NCBI GenBank assembly: GCA_050049775.1
Contig: JASFVP010000008.1
Coordinates: 1 to 64,000 of the forward strand
Reading direction: 5' to 3'
Length of the DNA: 64,000 nt
DNA from: JABDQZ01 sp050049775
Lineage (GTDB): Bacteria; Pseudomonadota; Gammaproteobacteria; Chromatiales; Chromatiaceae
The notes beneath the pieces were generated by a model. That model made no database searches and had not been told where the DNA came from. It saw only the letters and a program-made list of their open reading frames with translations. A program made the translations under genes and the position numbers. Below are positions 45,170 to 55,154 of this stretch, piece after piece; position 1 is the stretch's first letter; every line of letters begins with the position of its first letter.

Positions 45170-45187
45170 CAGGATCGCCCCATGCAA

Positions 45188-46399
45188 TCAGGTGCGGTAC
45201 TCGGCATTGATTTTGACGTAGTCGTAGGACAGATCACAGGTCAGCACCCGAGCCTGCGCCTGGCCACGGCCGAGGGAGACACGCACCATGATTTCAGGCT
45301 GATTCATAACCGCCTGCCCGGCCACTTCGGTATAGCTCGCGGCCACGCCGCCTTGTTCGACAATGCAGACATCGCCAAGCCAGATCTGCACCTGGTCAAT
45401 ATCTAGCGAGGCCACGCCGGCGCGACCCACGGCCGCAAGAATGCGGCCCCAGTTTGGGTCGGAAGCGAACATTGCCGTTTTCACCAGGGGAGAATGTGCA
45501 ATAGTGTATGCCACGTCACGTGCCTCGGCTTCGCTGGTCGCCTGCTCAACGACAATCTCGATGAGTTTGGTGGCGCCTTCGCCATCGAGCACGATGGCCC
45601 TGGCCAGCTCCATACAGACTTCAGTCACCAGTTCGCAGAATACACCGAAGGCTGCGTCATTCTCATCCGCCAGACTCAGCTCATTTCGACAGCTCGACAG
45701 CAGCACACAAGCATCATTGGTTGAGGTATCGCCATCAACGGTGATGGAATTGAAAGAAGGATTAACCGCCTGTTGCAGACACTGTTGTAACAGGGGCTGG
45801 CTGATCTTGATGTCTGTGGCGAGAAAAGCCAGCATGGTGGCCATATCCGGCCGGATCATACCGGAACCTTTAGCCATACCGGTCACGGTGACCATGTGAC
45901 CGTTTATCTCGGTTTGCCGCGACACCAGTTTCGGCACGGTATCCGTCGTCATGATGGCCTTGGCGGCGCGAGGCCAGCCGGCCTCATCCAGATTCTCCAC
46001 AAGTTCAGGCACCACGGCTGCAATTTTGTCCTGCGGCAACAACTGACCGATCACTCCGGTGGAAAAAGGCATGACCTGGCTGGCTTCACAACCGGCGGAT
46101 GCGGCCACGGATAAACAGGTCTGCTGCGCGGCCTGCAGACCGGCCGCGCCAGTGCCGGCATTGGCGTTACCGGAATTGATGATCAGGTAGCGGACATCGG
46201 CCTCGCGCAAATGCTGTCTGGCGAGCGTGACGGGTGCGGCGCAAAACGCATTGCTTGTGAACACGGCAGCAGCCACCGAACCTTCTGCGCACTCCAGCAA
46301 CACCACGTCCTCACGGTCCCGGTTACGGTATTTGATGCCGGCCGCAGCGGCGGCCAAACGGATACCGCTGATCGATAATGCTTCGCTTTGCGGATTCAT
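45188..46399 (-). CDS. argJ: glutamate N-acetyltransferase/amino-acid acetyltransferase ArgJ
   Basis: 403 residues. The autocleavage and nucleophile site lies in KGSGMIRPDMATMLAFLATD, where the Thr of MATM becomes the N-terminal nucleophile of the beta chain. Other conserved blocks are SGNANAGTG and GDTSTNDACVLL. ArgJ recycles the acetyl group from N-acetylornithine to glutamate in arginine synthesis. It lies 31 bases after secA on the same strand, as in Pseudomonas. Confidence 0.96.
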   Translation of the reverse strand: MNPQSEALSISGIRLAAAAAGIKYRNRDREDVVLLECAEGSVAAAVFTSNAFCAAPVTLARQHLREADVRYLIINSGNANAGTGAAGLQAAQQTCLSVAASAGCEASQVMPFSTGVIGQLLPQDKIAAVVPELVENLDEAGWPRAAKAIMTTDTVPKLVSRQTEINGHMVTVTGMAKGSGMIRPDMATMLAFLATDIKISQPLLQQCLQQAVNPSFNSITVDGDTSTNDACVLLSSCRNELSLADENDAAFGVFCELVTEVCMELARAIVLDGEGATKLIEIVVEQATSEAEARDVAYTIAHSPLVKTAMFASDPNWGRILAAVGRAGVASLDIDQVQIWLGDVCIVEQGGVAASYTEVAGQAVMNQPEIMVRVSLGRGQAQARVLTCDLSYDYVKINAEYRT

Positions 46400-46430
46400 A
46401 GAGACACCAGAAACAAGAGAGCGACCACGG

Positions 46431-49256
46431 TCAGGTCAGTTTGCCGTGACATTGCTTGTACTTTTTACCGGAGCCACAGGGGCAGGGTTCGTTGCGGCCG
46501 ATCTTCCGATCCGGGCGCACAAAAGGCTGCTGGTTGCCGGCCGGCTGTTCTGCCTGGTCGCCGGGCGCCGGTGGCTGTTCCTGCTCGGCAAAGCCGGTGA
46601 ATTCCTCATGGCGAAACTGGAAACCTTCGGTGCTGCCGCTGTAATCGGTATCGATCGCTTCCGGCTCCTGCACCTGCACCTTGAGCAGCACGCTGACCAC
46701 TTCGTGCTTGATGGCGTCCAGCATGTTGCTGAACATTTCAAAGGCCTCGCGTTTATATTCCTGCTTGGGATCCTTTTGCGCATAACCACGCAGCCCAATA
46801 CCCTGACGCAGGTAGTCCATGGCAGCCAGATGCTCCTTCCAGTGAGTATCCAGCGTCTGCATCATCACCGCCTTTTCATAATGGCGCAGCACTTCGGCCC
46901 CCACCTGTTTTTCCTTGGCGGCGTAATCATCGCGTATGGTTTGCAGAATTTTTTCACGCAATGTCTCCTCATGCAGGTCGTCATCCTGATCAAGCCATTG
47001 CCGGATCGGCAGATCAAAACCAAACTCCTCCTTGAGCGCAAGCATCAGGCCATCAACATCCCATTGTTCATCCAGGCTTTGCGGCGCAATATAAACATTG
47101 ATGACTTCGTTGATCACATCAGTGAACAGAGCCTGAACGGTTTCGGAAATGTCATCCGTATCCATGAGCTCATCGCGCTGCTGGTAGACCACCTTGCGCT
47201 GGTCATTGGCGACGTTATCGTATTCCAGCAACTGCTTGCGGATGTCGAAGTTGCGGCCCTCGACCTTGCGTTGCGCATTCTCGATGGCGCGATTGACCCA
47301 GACATGCTCGATGGCTTCGCCTTCCTGCATGCCCAGTTTCTGCATCAGTGCACCGACACGCTCGGAGGCGAAGATGCGCATGAGATTGTCTTCCAGCGAC
47401 AGATAAAAACGACTGGAGCCCGGATCGCCCTGACGACCGGAACGGCCGCGCAACTGGTTGTCGACACGACGTGACTCATGCCGCTCGGTACTGACAACAC
47501 GCAGGCCGCCGGCGGCAATCACCTGCTCGTGCGTTTTGCGCCAGTTCTGCTCCAGTTCTTCGATCTGCTCCGGTGTCGCCTTGTCGCCGAGCTGTTCGAG
47601 TTCCACTTCCAGGTTACCGCCGAGCACGATGTCGGTGCCACGGCCAGCCATGCTGGTGGCGATGGTCACCGCACCTGGCTTGCCCGCCTGGGCAACGATG
47701 CCGGCTTCCTGTTCGTGATGCTTGGCGTTGAGCACCTTGTGGGCGACCTTTTCCTGATCAAGCAGATTCGATACCAGCTCGGACACTTCAATCGAAGCCG
47801 TGCCGACCAGCACCGGCTGGCCACGCTCGACACAATCGCGCACATCCTCGATGATGGCCTTGAATTTTTCCTTCTGTGTCAGGTAGACCAGATCGGTCTG
47901 GTCATCGCGCTGCATCGGCTTGTTGGTCGGAATCACTACCACTTCAAGACCGTAGATCTGCTGGAATTCGTAAGCTTCGGTATCCGCGGTACCGGTCATG
48001 CCGGATAATTTGTCATACAGGCGGAAATAGTTCTGGAAGGTGACCGACGCCATGGTCTGGTTTTCCGCCTGGATCTTCACTCCTTCCTTAGCCTCCACGG
48101 CCTGGTGCAATCCCTCGGACCAGCGCCGCCCCGGCATGGTGCGGCCGGTAAATTCGTCGACAATGATGACTTGGCCGTCACGCACGATGTAATCGACATT
48201 TTTCTGGAACAAGGCGTGCGCGCGCAATGCCGCATTGACGTGATGCATGAGCATGATGTTGCTCGGATCGTACAGACTTTCGGTCTCGCTCAACAAACCC
48301 ATTTCCGTGAGCATGTGTTCGACATGCTCATGGCCTTCGTCACTGAGCTGCACACTGCGGGCTTTTTCATCGACGGAAAAATCCCCCGGACCGAAATCGG
48401 GTCGGCCTTCCTCGTCGGTAATCGGATCCTGCCGCGTGAGATTCGGAATGATGCTGTCGATTTTCTGGTACAGCTCGGAACTGTCTTCCGCCGGACCGGA
48501 AATAATCAGCGGCGTGCGCGCTTCGTCAATCAGGATTGAGTCGACTTCGTCGACCACGGCATAATGGCGCCGCTGTACGCGATCATCGGCGCGAAACGCC
48601 ATATTGTCGCGCAAATAATCAAAACCGAATTCGTTGTTGGTGCCATAGGTGATATCGCAGTCGTAGGCTTCCCTGCGACTGACCGGGCGCAGGTGCCGAT
48701 AGCCGCCGGCGCTGCCGTCATAATCCGGATCAAAGGCGTAGGAACCCTGGTCGGGGCTGGAGGAAGCCGAGTTGATCACACCGGTCGACATCCCAAGAAA
48801 GTGATACAGGCGCCCCATCCATTCAGCGTCACGCCGCGCCAGATAATCATTCACGGTGACTACGTGCACGCCTTTTTGCGACAAGGCATTCAGATAGGTC
48901 GCCAGTGTCGCCACCAATGTCTTGCCTTCACCAGTGCGCATTTCGGCAATCTTGCCCGAGTTCAGCACCATGCCGCCAATCAGCTGCACATCAAAATGCC
49001 GCATACCGAGCACTCGCTTACTGGCCTCGCGCACCACAGCAAAAGCTTCCGGCAACATTTTTTCCAGTGATTCACCCTGAGCCAGGCGCTCACGAAACTC
49101 CGCCGTCCTGTTGATCAGCTTTTCATCCGTTAAGGCTTCGATTTCCGGCTCGAGCGAATTGATACCGGCGACCACGAGTCTCATTTGCTTGATGAGACGT
49201 TCATTGCGGCTACCAAAGATTTTGCGAAACAGCTTTGCGAAAAGATTATTGGCCAT
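46431..49256 (-). CDS. secA: preprotein translocase ATPase SecA
   Basis: 941 residues from the ATG at 49256 (MANNLFAKLFRKIFGSRNER); a start three codons earlier is less likely. Walker A is RTGEGKTLVATL and the DEAD-type Walker B lies in AVVDEVDSILIDEA. The C-terminal SEC-C zinc motif CPCGSGKKYKQCH is complete. SecA drives export through SecYEG. No secM lies upstream; the preceding gene is an M23 peptidase and the 94-base leader holds a hairpin. Confidence 0.98.
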   Translation of the reverse strand: MANNLFAKLFRKIFGSRNERLIKQMRLVVAGINSLEPEIEALTDEKLINRTAEFRERLAQGESLEKMLPEAFAVVREASKRVLGMRHFDVQLIGGMVLNSGKIAEMRTGEGKTLVATLATYLNALSQKGVHVVTVNDYLARRDAEWMGRLYHFLGMSTGVINSASSSPDQGSYAFDPDYDGSAGGYRHLRPVSRREAYDCDITYGTNNEFGFDYLRDNMAFRADDRVQRRHYAVVDEVDSILIDEARTPLIISGPAEDSSELYQKIDSIIPNLTRQDPITDEEGRPDFGPGDFSVDEKARSVQLSDEGHEHVEHMLTEMGLLSETESLYDPSNIMLMHHVNAALRAHALFQKNVDYIVRDGQVIIVDEFTGRTMPGRRWSEGLHQAVEAKEGVKIQAENQTMASVTFQNYFRLYDKLSGMTGTADTEAYEFQQIYGLEVVVIPTNKPMQRDDQTDLVYLTQKEKFKAIIEDVRDCVERGQPVLVGTASIEVSELVSNLLDQEKVAHKVLNAKHHEQEAGIVAQAGKPGAVTIATSMAGRGTDIVLGGNLEVELEQLGDKATPEQIEELEQNWRKTHEQVIAAGGLRVVSTERHESRRVDNQLRGRSGRQGDPGSSRFYLSLEDNLMRIFASERVGALMQKLGMQEGEAIEHVWVNRAIENAQRKVEGRNFDIRKQLLEYDNVANDQRKVVYQQRDELMDTDDISETVQALFTDVINEVINVYIAPQSLDEQWDVDGLMLALKEEFGFDLPIRQWLDQDDDLHEETLREKILQTIRDDYAAKEKQVGAEVLRHYEKAVMMQTLDTHWKEHLAAMDYLRQGIGLRGYAQKDPKQEYKREAFEMFSNMLDAIKHEVVSVLLKVQVQEPEAIDTDYSGSTEGFQFRHEEFTGFAEQEQPPAPGDQAEQPAGNQQPFVRPDRKIGRNEPCPCGSGKKYKQCHGKLT

Positions 49257-49300
49257 GGTCAGCACTGAAAGTAATGGAATTTTTTAAAGCCGCAATCATA

Positions 49301-49324
49301 CCTGATTCGCGCAACGGAATCAGG
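49301..49324 (-). promoter_or_regulatory. hairpin and candidate -10 in the secA leader
   Basis: CCTGATTC (49301-49308) and GAATCAGG (49317-49324) form a perfect eight-pair stem with an eight-base loop. On the minus strand it is followed directly by TATGAT, a good -10 box, 37 bases or so before the secA ATG. It may be the M23 terminator or a secA leader structure; no U-run follows. Confidence 0.4.
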
Positions 49325-49350
49325 AGAATATGCGCTGGAAACAGGCTGGA

Positions 49351-50271
49351 TTAACGGTTGACGAATTTGGCCGGATTGACCACGCGCTTGTCACGACGCA
49401 CTTCAAAATGCACATGCGGACCAGTGGAGCGGCCGGTGGAACCAAGCAGTGCAATCCGCTGGCCTTTCTTGACCAGATCACCGACCTGCACCAGGTTTTC
49501 CTTGTTATGTGCGTAGATGGTTGAATAACCGTCAGAATGCTTGACCTCGACCATGTAGCCAAAGCCCTTCTGGTATTCAGCACGGGTGATCACACCGGAC
49601 GCTACTGCAATCACATCGGCGCCTTTCTTGCCGGCAAAGTCCAGACCTCGATGGAAAGTCTTTTTACCATTCTTCGGGTCGATACGTTTACCGTAACGTG
49701 ATGACAGCCAGCCTTTCAATACCGGCTTGCCCGAAGGCGTGGTTTCTTCACGCAGCTGACCGGTAGCGATCATTTCTTCAAGCAGATCAAGCTTTAAAAC
49801 ACGATCTTGCAACAATTCGTTGAAAGCATCGACATCGGCAACCAGTTCGCCAACATTCGGGGAGGTGGAATTTTCAGAAGCATCCAGACCACCCATGGCC
49901 GGTTCGCTATTGAAATCAAACTCGCCCTTGTCGAGTTGGGCGACATCAACCAGACGGTCACCTAGCGCATCCAGGCGCATGACGTGCGCCTGCAGGGAAC
50001 CCAGTCGAATCGCCAGCGCATCGACATGCGCCTGCATACGGGCTTTTTCCTGCTCCAGCATCTGTTTGTCAGTGTCCAGCATCTCAAGCAAACGTGAATT
50101 GTCCGCCTGTTGCTGCCACTCCGGCACTTTCTGCCCGAAGTAAAAACCCAGGCCGGCGGAGACACCCACAACCAGCAGACCGGCAATCACAAACAGCGGC
50201 ACGAGACTCGACAGACAGATTTCGATACTGCCCTTCCTTTTACAGAAGCTGTTGAGCAATATGATGTTCAT
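49351..50271 (-). CDS. M23-family (LytM) metallopeptidase with N-terminal membrane anchor and coiled coil
   Basis: 306 residues. One transmembrane helix (about 25-46), then a coiled coil (about 50-110) and a C-terminal LytM domain with zinc ligands in FHRGLDFAG (HxxxD) and GPHVHFEV (HxH), plus the SSRYGKRIDP start. The intact motifs fit active murein cross-link cleavage or a division activator like EnvC. It is located between lpxC/dciA and secA, the same place as in Pseudomonas. Confidence 0.92.
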   Translation of the reverse strand: MNIILLNSFCKRKGSIEICLSSLVPLFVIAGLLVVGVSAGLGFYFGQKVPEWQQQADNSRLLEMLDTDKQMLEQEKARMQAHVDALAIRLGSLQAHVMRLDALGDRLVDVAQLDKGEFDFNSEPAMGGLDASENSTSPNVGELVADVDAFNELLQDRVLKLDLLEEMIATGQLREETTPSGKPVLKGWLSSRYGKRIDPKNGKKTFHRGLDFAGKKGADVIAVASGVITRAEYQKGFGYMVEVKHSDGYSTIYAHNKENLVQVGDLVKKGQRIALLGSTGRSTGPHVHFEVRRDKRVVNPAKFVNR

Positions 50272-50336
50272 GTCACAATCCCGTCAAATCCATAAATCAA
50301 TGGACTGAAATCTCTAATTAGCGGAAAATTCACTCA

Positions 50337-50783
50337 ATGATTTCCCGCCCCAGAAAAGCCGCCAGTGTACTCTACGGCGACGCTCATCTCAAAACCCTGC
50401 TACACAACAGCGCCCGACAACGACAACTGCTCGAGCACATGCGTAAACTGCTGCCGGACCCACTTGGCGAACATTGCGTGGCTGCCAGCCACGTAGACCA
50501 GACACTGGTCCTGTTTACCGATTCTTCAGCCTGGGCCAGCCGCCTGCGCTTTTATAGCCGAGAACTTCGCCACCGGCTATCTAATTCTAGTGTACCGACA
50601 CAAAAAATTGATGTGAGGGTAATCCCAAAACACACCGAAACTACTTCCCTGAACAACAAATCAGGAAAAGCAGCGAAACTGTCACCCACGGCCGCAGAAA
50701 TCATACTGCAAACCGCCGACACGATCGAGGATACTGATTTACGTCAGGCTTTGCAAAGACTCGGCAAGCTTGGCCTTAGCTAG
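50337..50783 (+). CDS. dciA: DciA replicative helicase loader (DUF721)
   Basis: 148 residues. The DUF721 domain spans about 18-90 (LLEHMRKLLPDPLGEHC; HVDQTLVLFTDSSAWASRLRFY), the KH-like fold that interacts with DnaB. DciA is the ancestral loader of the replicative helicase, replaced by DnaC in enterobacteria. It is convergent with lpxC, with an 8-base overlap, and divergent from the M23 gene. Confidence 0.88.
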   Translation: MISRPRKAASVLYGDAHLKTLLHNSARQRQLLEHMRKLLPDPLGEHCVAASHVDQTLVLFTDSSAWASRLRFYSRELRHRLSNSSVPTQKIDVRVIPKHTETTSLNNKSGKAAKLSPTAAEIILQTADTIEDTDLRQALQRLGKLGLS

Positions 50784-51687
50784 CCTGTACCGGTTTCATG
50801 TATGAAATCGGCGCCGTTTTTTCGTCCTCGAAAGTGACTTCTTCCCATGCATCTTGTTGAATAATCAAGGCTTTCAACAGCTTGTTATTCAACGCATGGC
50901 CGGATTTGTTGCCACAGAACGAGCCGATCAGGCTGTGTCCCAGCAGGTACAAATCACCGATGGCATCAAGAATCTTGTGTTTGACGAATTCGTCTTCGTA
51001 ACGCAGGCCGTCTTCGTTCATGACACGGTAATCGTCCACCACAATGGCATTTTCCATACTGCCGCCAAGCGCCAGGTTTCTCTCGCGCAAGGCTTCAATA
51101 TCCTTCAGGAAACCGAAAGTACGCGCGCGACTGACCTCTTTCACAAAGGAAGTCGATGAAAAATCAATCGAAGCGCATTGTGGTCGTTGATCAAACGCCG
51201 GGTGCCGGAAATCAATTTCAAAGGAAACCTTGAAACCATCAAAAGGCTCGAACGACGCGTATTTATCGCCATCCCTTACGACCACTCTTTTCTTGATGCG
51301 GATAAAACGCTTGGGCGCATTCTGTTCCTCGACACCGGCCGACTGGATCAAAAACACAAACGGGCCGGCGCTGCCATCCATGATCGGTACTTCCGGCGCA
51401 CTGACATCGACATAGGCATTGTCAATGCCAAGACCGGCAAAAGCCGACAGCAGATGTTCCACCGTGGAAACCCGGACATCGTCATATTCCAGCGCGGTCG
51501 ACAAGGTAGTGTCGCCTACATTGTTCGGGCAGGCCTTGATTTCCACCGGCTCATCCAGATCGGTACGCCGAAAGATAATGCCGGTGTCAACGACAGCTGG
51601 CCTGAGGGTCAGAAATACTTTCTGGCCTGTGTGCAAACCAACACCTGTTGCACGAATGACATTTTTTAACGTACGTTGCCTGATCAT
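50776..51687 (-). CDS. lpxC: UDP-3-O-acyl-N-acetylglucosamine deacetylase
   Basis: 303 residues. Zinc ligand His78 in STVEHLLSAFAGLG, the HKILDAIGDLYLLGHSL block with a second His and Asp, and the start MIRQRTLKNVIRATGVGLHTG. LpxC performs the first committed step of lipid A synthesis. It follows ftsZ by 189 bases, as in E. coli, and probably has its own promoter. The 3' end overlaps dciA. Confidence 0.98.
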   Translation of the reverse strand: MIRQRTLKNVIRATGVGLHTGQKVFLTLRPAVVDTGIIFRRTDLDEPVEIKACPNNVGDTTLSTALEYDDVRVSTVEHLLSAFAGLGIDNAYVDVSAPEVPIMDGSAGPFVFLIQSAGVEEQNAPKRFIRIKKRVVVRDGDKYASFEPFDGFKVSFEIDFRHPAFDQRPQCASIDFSSTSFVKEVSRARTFGFLKDIEALRERNLALGGSMENAIVVDDYRVMNEDGLRYEDEFVKHKILDAIGDLYLLGHSLIGSFCGNKSGHALNNKLLKALIIQQDAWEEVTFEDEKTAPISYMKPVQAS

Positions 51688-51764
51688 AAGCCCGTAGTCT
51701 CCCGCCCGTGTGTAGCGCCTCGGAACCGCATTTTCTGTTCCATTTATAATCCTGGTTAAACCCT

Positions 51765-51770
51765 AGTATA
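51765..51770 (-). promoter_or_regulatory. candidate -10 element of lpxC
   Basis: On the minus strand TATACT lies about 78 bases before the lpxC ATG in the ftsZ-lpxC gap. A clear -35 partner was not found. Confidence 0.35.
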
Positions 51771-51832
51771 AGCCATTAATTCCCGAAATTCCGGGTATCT
51801 CCGCATCACACCTAGGGATTTCCCTGTAATAT

Positions 51833-51848
51833 AAACGAAACTTCGTTT
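51833..51848 (-). terminator. weak hairpin after ftsZ
   Basis: AAACGAA (51833-51839) and TTCGTTT (51842-51848) are self-complementary, 29-44 bases after the ftsZ stop, with an A+T-rich tail on the minus strand. The formal loop of two bases means the real stem is shorter. A second dyad, CCCGAAATTCCGGG, lies at 51782-51795. Confidence 0.4.
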
Positions 51849-51876
51849 TTAATACAAGCTTTTTATTGGTACCCGG

Positions 51877-53061
51877 TTAATCCGCCTGTCGGCGCAAAAA
51901 TGCCGGAATATCGAGGAATTCCATATCCTTATCGACTGCCGCCTCGATATATTTAGCCGCATCCCGCTTGCTCGCACCCCGGCGCACCGCCGGTGGTGTA
52001 TCATAGTCCGAATAATTTGGTGGTGTGGAGTCATCACCCACAGCCGCCGCCACCGGCGTCAGCTCTTCCCTCGCGACTACAGTCAATTCCGGCTTCGCCA
52101 TACTATCACCACCCAGACCGGTCGCTACCACGGTAACCCGCAACTCGCCCTGCATTTCCGGATCAATCACCGTACCGACCACAACCGTAGCATCGTCATC
52201 GGCAAAATCTCTGACGGTGTTACCAACTTCGTCAAATTCCCCGATAGCCAGATCCAGACCTGCCGTGATGTTGACGAGGATACCCTTGGCGCCGGTCAGA
52301 TTGACATCGTCCAGTAACGGACTCTGTACCGCCGCTTCAGCTGCCTCATGCGCACGATTTTCACCAGTGGCATGACCGGTACCCATCATGGCCATACCCA
52401 TTTCCGACATAACGGTACGCACGTCAGCAAAGTCAACATTGATCAGACCCGGGCGGGTAATCAGCTCGGCAATGCCCTGCACTGCGTTCAGTAATACATC
52501 ATTGGCAGCACTGAAGGCATCCAGCAGCGACATGCTGCGGCCCATGACTTCCAGCAATCTTTCATTCGGAATCGTGATCAGCGAATCCACATGCTTGCCC
52601 AGTTCCTCGATACCGGCATTGGCAACCTTCATACGTTTTGGACCTTCAAACGGAAATGGCTTGGTGACAACAGCCACGGTCAGAATACCCATTTCCTTGG
52701 CCACTTCAGCCACCACTGGCGCTGCGCCGGTACCGGTACCACCGCCCATGCCAGCAGTAATGAACACCATGTCGGTGCCTTTCAGTGTTTCGGCGATGCG
52801 CTCCTTGTCTTCCAGCGCCGCCTGATGACCGATAGACGGGTTGGCACCCGCACCCAGGCCTTTGGTGATGCCCGAACCGATCTGCAACGCTGTTCTGACT
52901 TCGCTGTTGGACAATGCCTGGGCATCGGTATTGGCGCAGATGAAATCCACACCTTCAATCGCCGCCTTAAGCATATGGTTGACGGCGTTGCCACCGCCAC
53001 CGCCAACACCGATGACTTTGATTACTGCGTTTTGACTATCAACATCCATCAACTCAAACAT
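51877..53061 (-). CDS. ftsZ: cell division GTPase FtsZ
   Basis: 394 residues. Tubulin signature GGTGTGAAPVVAEVA, GGGGGNAVNHML near the start, T7-loop NVDFADVRTVM, and the C-terminal peptide DIPAFLRRQAD that binds FtsA and ZipA. A linker of about 60 residues precedes it. The gene lies 65 bases after ftsA. Confidence 0.99.
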   Translation of the reverse strand: MFELMDVDSQNAVIKVIGVGGGGGNAVNHMLKAAIEGVDFICANTDAQALSNSEVRTALQIGSGITKGLGAGANPSIGHQAALEDKERIAETLKGTDMVFITAGMGGGTGTGAAPVVAEVAKEMGILTVAVVTKPFPFEGPKRMKVANAGIEELGKHVDSLITIPNERLLEVMGRSMSLLDAFSAANDVLLNAVQGIAELITRPGLINVDFADVRTVMSEMGMAMMGTGHATGENRAHEAAEAAVQSPLLDDVNLTGAKGILVNITAGLDLAIGEFDEVGNTVRDFADDDATVVVGTVIDPEMQGELRVTVVATGLGGDSMAKPELTVVAREELTPVAAAVGDDSTPPNYSDYDTPPAVRRGASKRDAAKYIEAAVDKDMEFLDIPAFLRRQAD

Positions 53062-53126
53062 TTTACCTTCCTCCGGATAAGTTCACATCAGACCCGCCGC
53101 GCCTGCGCACAGCGGATCGTCGTTAA

Positions 53127-54362
53127 TTAAAAATTCCCCTGAAACCAGCTTCTCATGCGGCCCCAGACGGCCTTGAAGCCACCACCAACCGGCGCCTCAT
53201 GCACCTTGCCCCCGCGGGTGCTGCGCCCGAACAGCAACAGGCCGACCCCTGTTGCGTGAATCGGGTTACGCACCACATCAACCAGACCGGTAACGTACTG
53301 GGGCACACCAAGACGCACCGGCATATGAAACACTTCCTCGGCCAGATCAATCAGGCCTTCCATTTTTGAGCTGCCGCCGGTCAATACCACACCGGCCGCA
53401 ATCAAATCCTCAAAACCACTACGGCGCAGTTCCGCCTGCACCAGCGTCAACAATTCCTCGTAACGCGGCTCCACCACTTCCGCCAACGTCTGCCGCGCCA
53501 GTCGGCGCGCCGGACGATCACCGATGCTCGGTACTTCGATGGTTTCATCCGGACTCGCCAGTTGTGTCAGCGCACAGGCATATTTCAGCTTGATTTCCTC
53601 GGCATGCTGCGTCGGCGTGCGCAAGGCCACGGCGATGTCGTTGGTAACCTGGTCGCCAGCAATCGGTATCACCGCGGTATGGCGAATCGCACCCTCGGTG
53701 AAAATCGCGATGTCTGTGGTGCCGCCACCGATGTCCACCAGGCAGACACCGAGGTCTTTTTCATCGTCTTCCAGTACGGCATAGCTGGAAGCCAGCTGTT
53801 CGAGAATCAGGTCTTCGACATCCAGGCCACAACGACGCACGCATTTGATGATGTTCTGCGCAGCGCTCACTGCGCCGGTGACCATGTGCACGCGCGCTTC
53901 CAGGCGCACACCGGACATACCGACCGGCTCGTGGATGCCTTCCTGGTTATCGATGACAAATTCCTGCGGCAGGATGTGCAGGATTTTCTGGTCCGCCGAA
54001 ATCGGCACCGCACGCGCCGCATCGATGACCCGATCAACATCACCTGGTGTGACTTCACGGTCCTTGATCGCGACTATGCCGTGCGAATTGAGACTGTTCA
54101 TGTGGCTGCCGGCGATGCCGGCAAACACCATGTCGATCGGCACGCCGGCCATGAGCTCAGCTTCTTCCACTGCGCGCTGGATCGACAACACGGTCGAATC
54201 GATGTTGACGACCACGCCTTTCTTCAGTCCGCGCGACGGATGTGAACCGATGCCGATGATTTCGATGTCGCCATTGCTGTCGACCTCGCCGACAATCGCC
54301 ACGACTTTCGACGTGCCGATGTCCAGACCTACGATGACATTCTTGTCGGATTTGCGCGTCAT
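53127..54362 (-). CDS. ftsA: cell division protein FtsA
   Basis: 411 residues, actin-fold ATPase: phosphate-1 VGLDIGTSKVVAIVGE, the 1C domain after about 85, phosphate-2 LVDIGGGTTDIAIF, and adenosine motif GVVLTGGSSKMEGL. A C-terminal amphipathic helix (AVWGRMRSWFQGNF) tethers FtsZ to the membrane. The ATG directly abuts the ftsQ stop. Confidence 0.98.
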   Translation of the reverse strand: MTRKSDKNVIVGLDIGTSKVVAIVGEVDSNGDIEIIGIGSHPSRGLKKGVVVNIDSTVLSIQRAVEEAELMAGVPIDMVFAGIAGSHMNSLNSHGIVAIKDREVTPGDVDRVIDAARAVPISADQKILHILPQEFVIDNQEGIHEPVGMSGVRLEARVHMVTGAVSAAQNIIKCVRRCGLDVEDLILEQLASSYAVLEDDEKDLGVCLVDIGGGTTDIAIFTEGAIRHTAVIPIAGDQVTNDIAVALRTPTQHAEEIKLKYACALTQLASPDETIEVPSIGDRPARRLARQTLAEVVEPRYEELLTLVQAELRRSGFEDLIAAGVVLTGGSSKMEGLIDLAEEVFHMPVRLGVPQYVTGLVDVVRNPIHATGVGLLLFGRSTRGGKVHEAPVGGGFKAVWGRMRSWFQGNF

Positions 54363-55154
54363 TCAGACTTTACCTCTGTGTTTTGTCTGCCCGGCAGATT
54401 CAGGCTGCTGATCCACCGCTTCCGGCCACTTCACCGCCATGCCGTGGCGATAACGCAGATCAATGCGTTGCGGCATGCCTTTCATACGATCCAGGCGTTT
54501 GATGTGTCTGGCCAGGCGATTCAGCTTGAGCATCACATCCTCCTGGCCGAGCGCCACCTGCAGACCGTTGCGAAACTCGATCTGCCAGGAACCGCGTGCA
54601 TTGACGTTCATCTGCTGCAACTGCAGGCCCAGATCGGCAAAGCGTTGCGTTTCCGACCGCATGCGTTGTACCAGCAACGGCGCCAATTCAATCGGGCCAT
54701 CCAGCAGCGGCAGATCGGCCGGACCGGTGTCCTGCGAATCAAAAACCTCGCCGTTGGCTGTCACCAGTTGCTTGTCACCCCAACGCGCAACCGCGACGCG
54801 TTCTTCGACAACCAGCACCAGCGTGTTGGGCCAGACGCGCTTGACGCTGATCTGTTGCAGCCATGGCAGTTGCCTGGCAGCGTTTTGCACCGCTTGCAGG
54901 TCAATCGAAAAGAAGCCACCACTGACCTTGCCGGCCACGGCGTTTTCCAGATCTTTCAGCTTGAGGTATTTGAGTTCACCTTCGATGCGCACCAGCTTCA
55001 TCGGCAAGGTCGTCGGACTGCTCAACCATTGCTGCACTTGCAAGCCAGCCAGTAACACCAGCAGGAAGGCGAGGCCGGACAGCAGCAACGGTTTGCTGAG
55101 CCTCGGCTCTTGCGCTTTGCGTTTGTGTTGATTGCGTGCCTGCTGTGCCATCAT
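54363..55154 (-). CDS. ftsQ: cell division protein FtsQ
   Basis: 263 residues: basic cytoplasmic tail, one transmembrane helix (about 24-44), a POTRA domain (VRIEGELKYLKLKDLENAV) and the beta domain (LPWLQQISVKRVWPNTLVLVVEE). FtsQ recruits FtsB/FtsL to the divisome. It overlaps ddl by 4 bases. Confidence 0.95.
   Translation of the reverse strand: MMAQQARNQHKRKAQEPRLSKPLLLSGLAFLLVLLAGLQVQQWLSSPTTLPMKLVRIEGELKYLKLKDLENAVAGKVSGGFFSIDLQAVQNAARQLPWLQQISVKRVWPNTLVLVVEERVAVARWGDKQLVTANGEVFDSQDTGPADLPLLDGPIELAPLLVQRMRSETQRFADLGLQLQQMNVNARGSWQIEFRNGLQVALGQEDVMLKLNRLARHIKRLDRMKGMPQRIDLRYRHGMAVKWPEAVDQQPESAGQTKHRGKV

Noticed and set aside
46227..47474. Plus-strand open frame of 415 codons
   Set aside because: Antisense to argJ and secA; no family features.
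49257..49350. Possible secM-like arrest peptide before secA
   Set aside because: The 94-base gap has no frame with a signal peptide or arrest motif.
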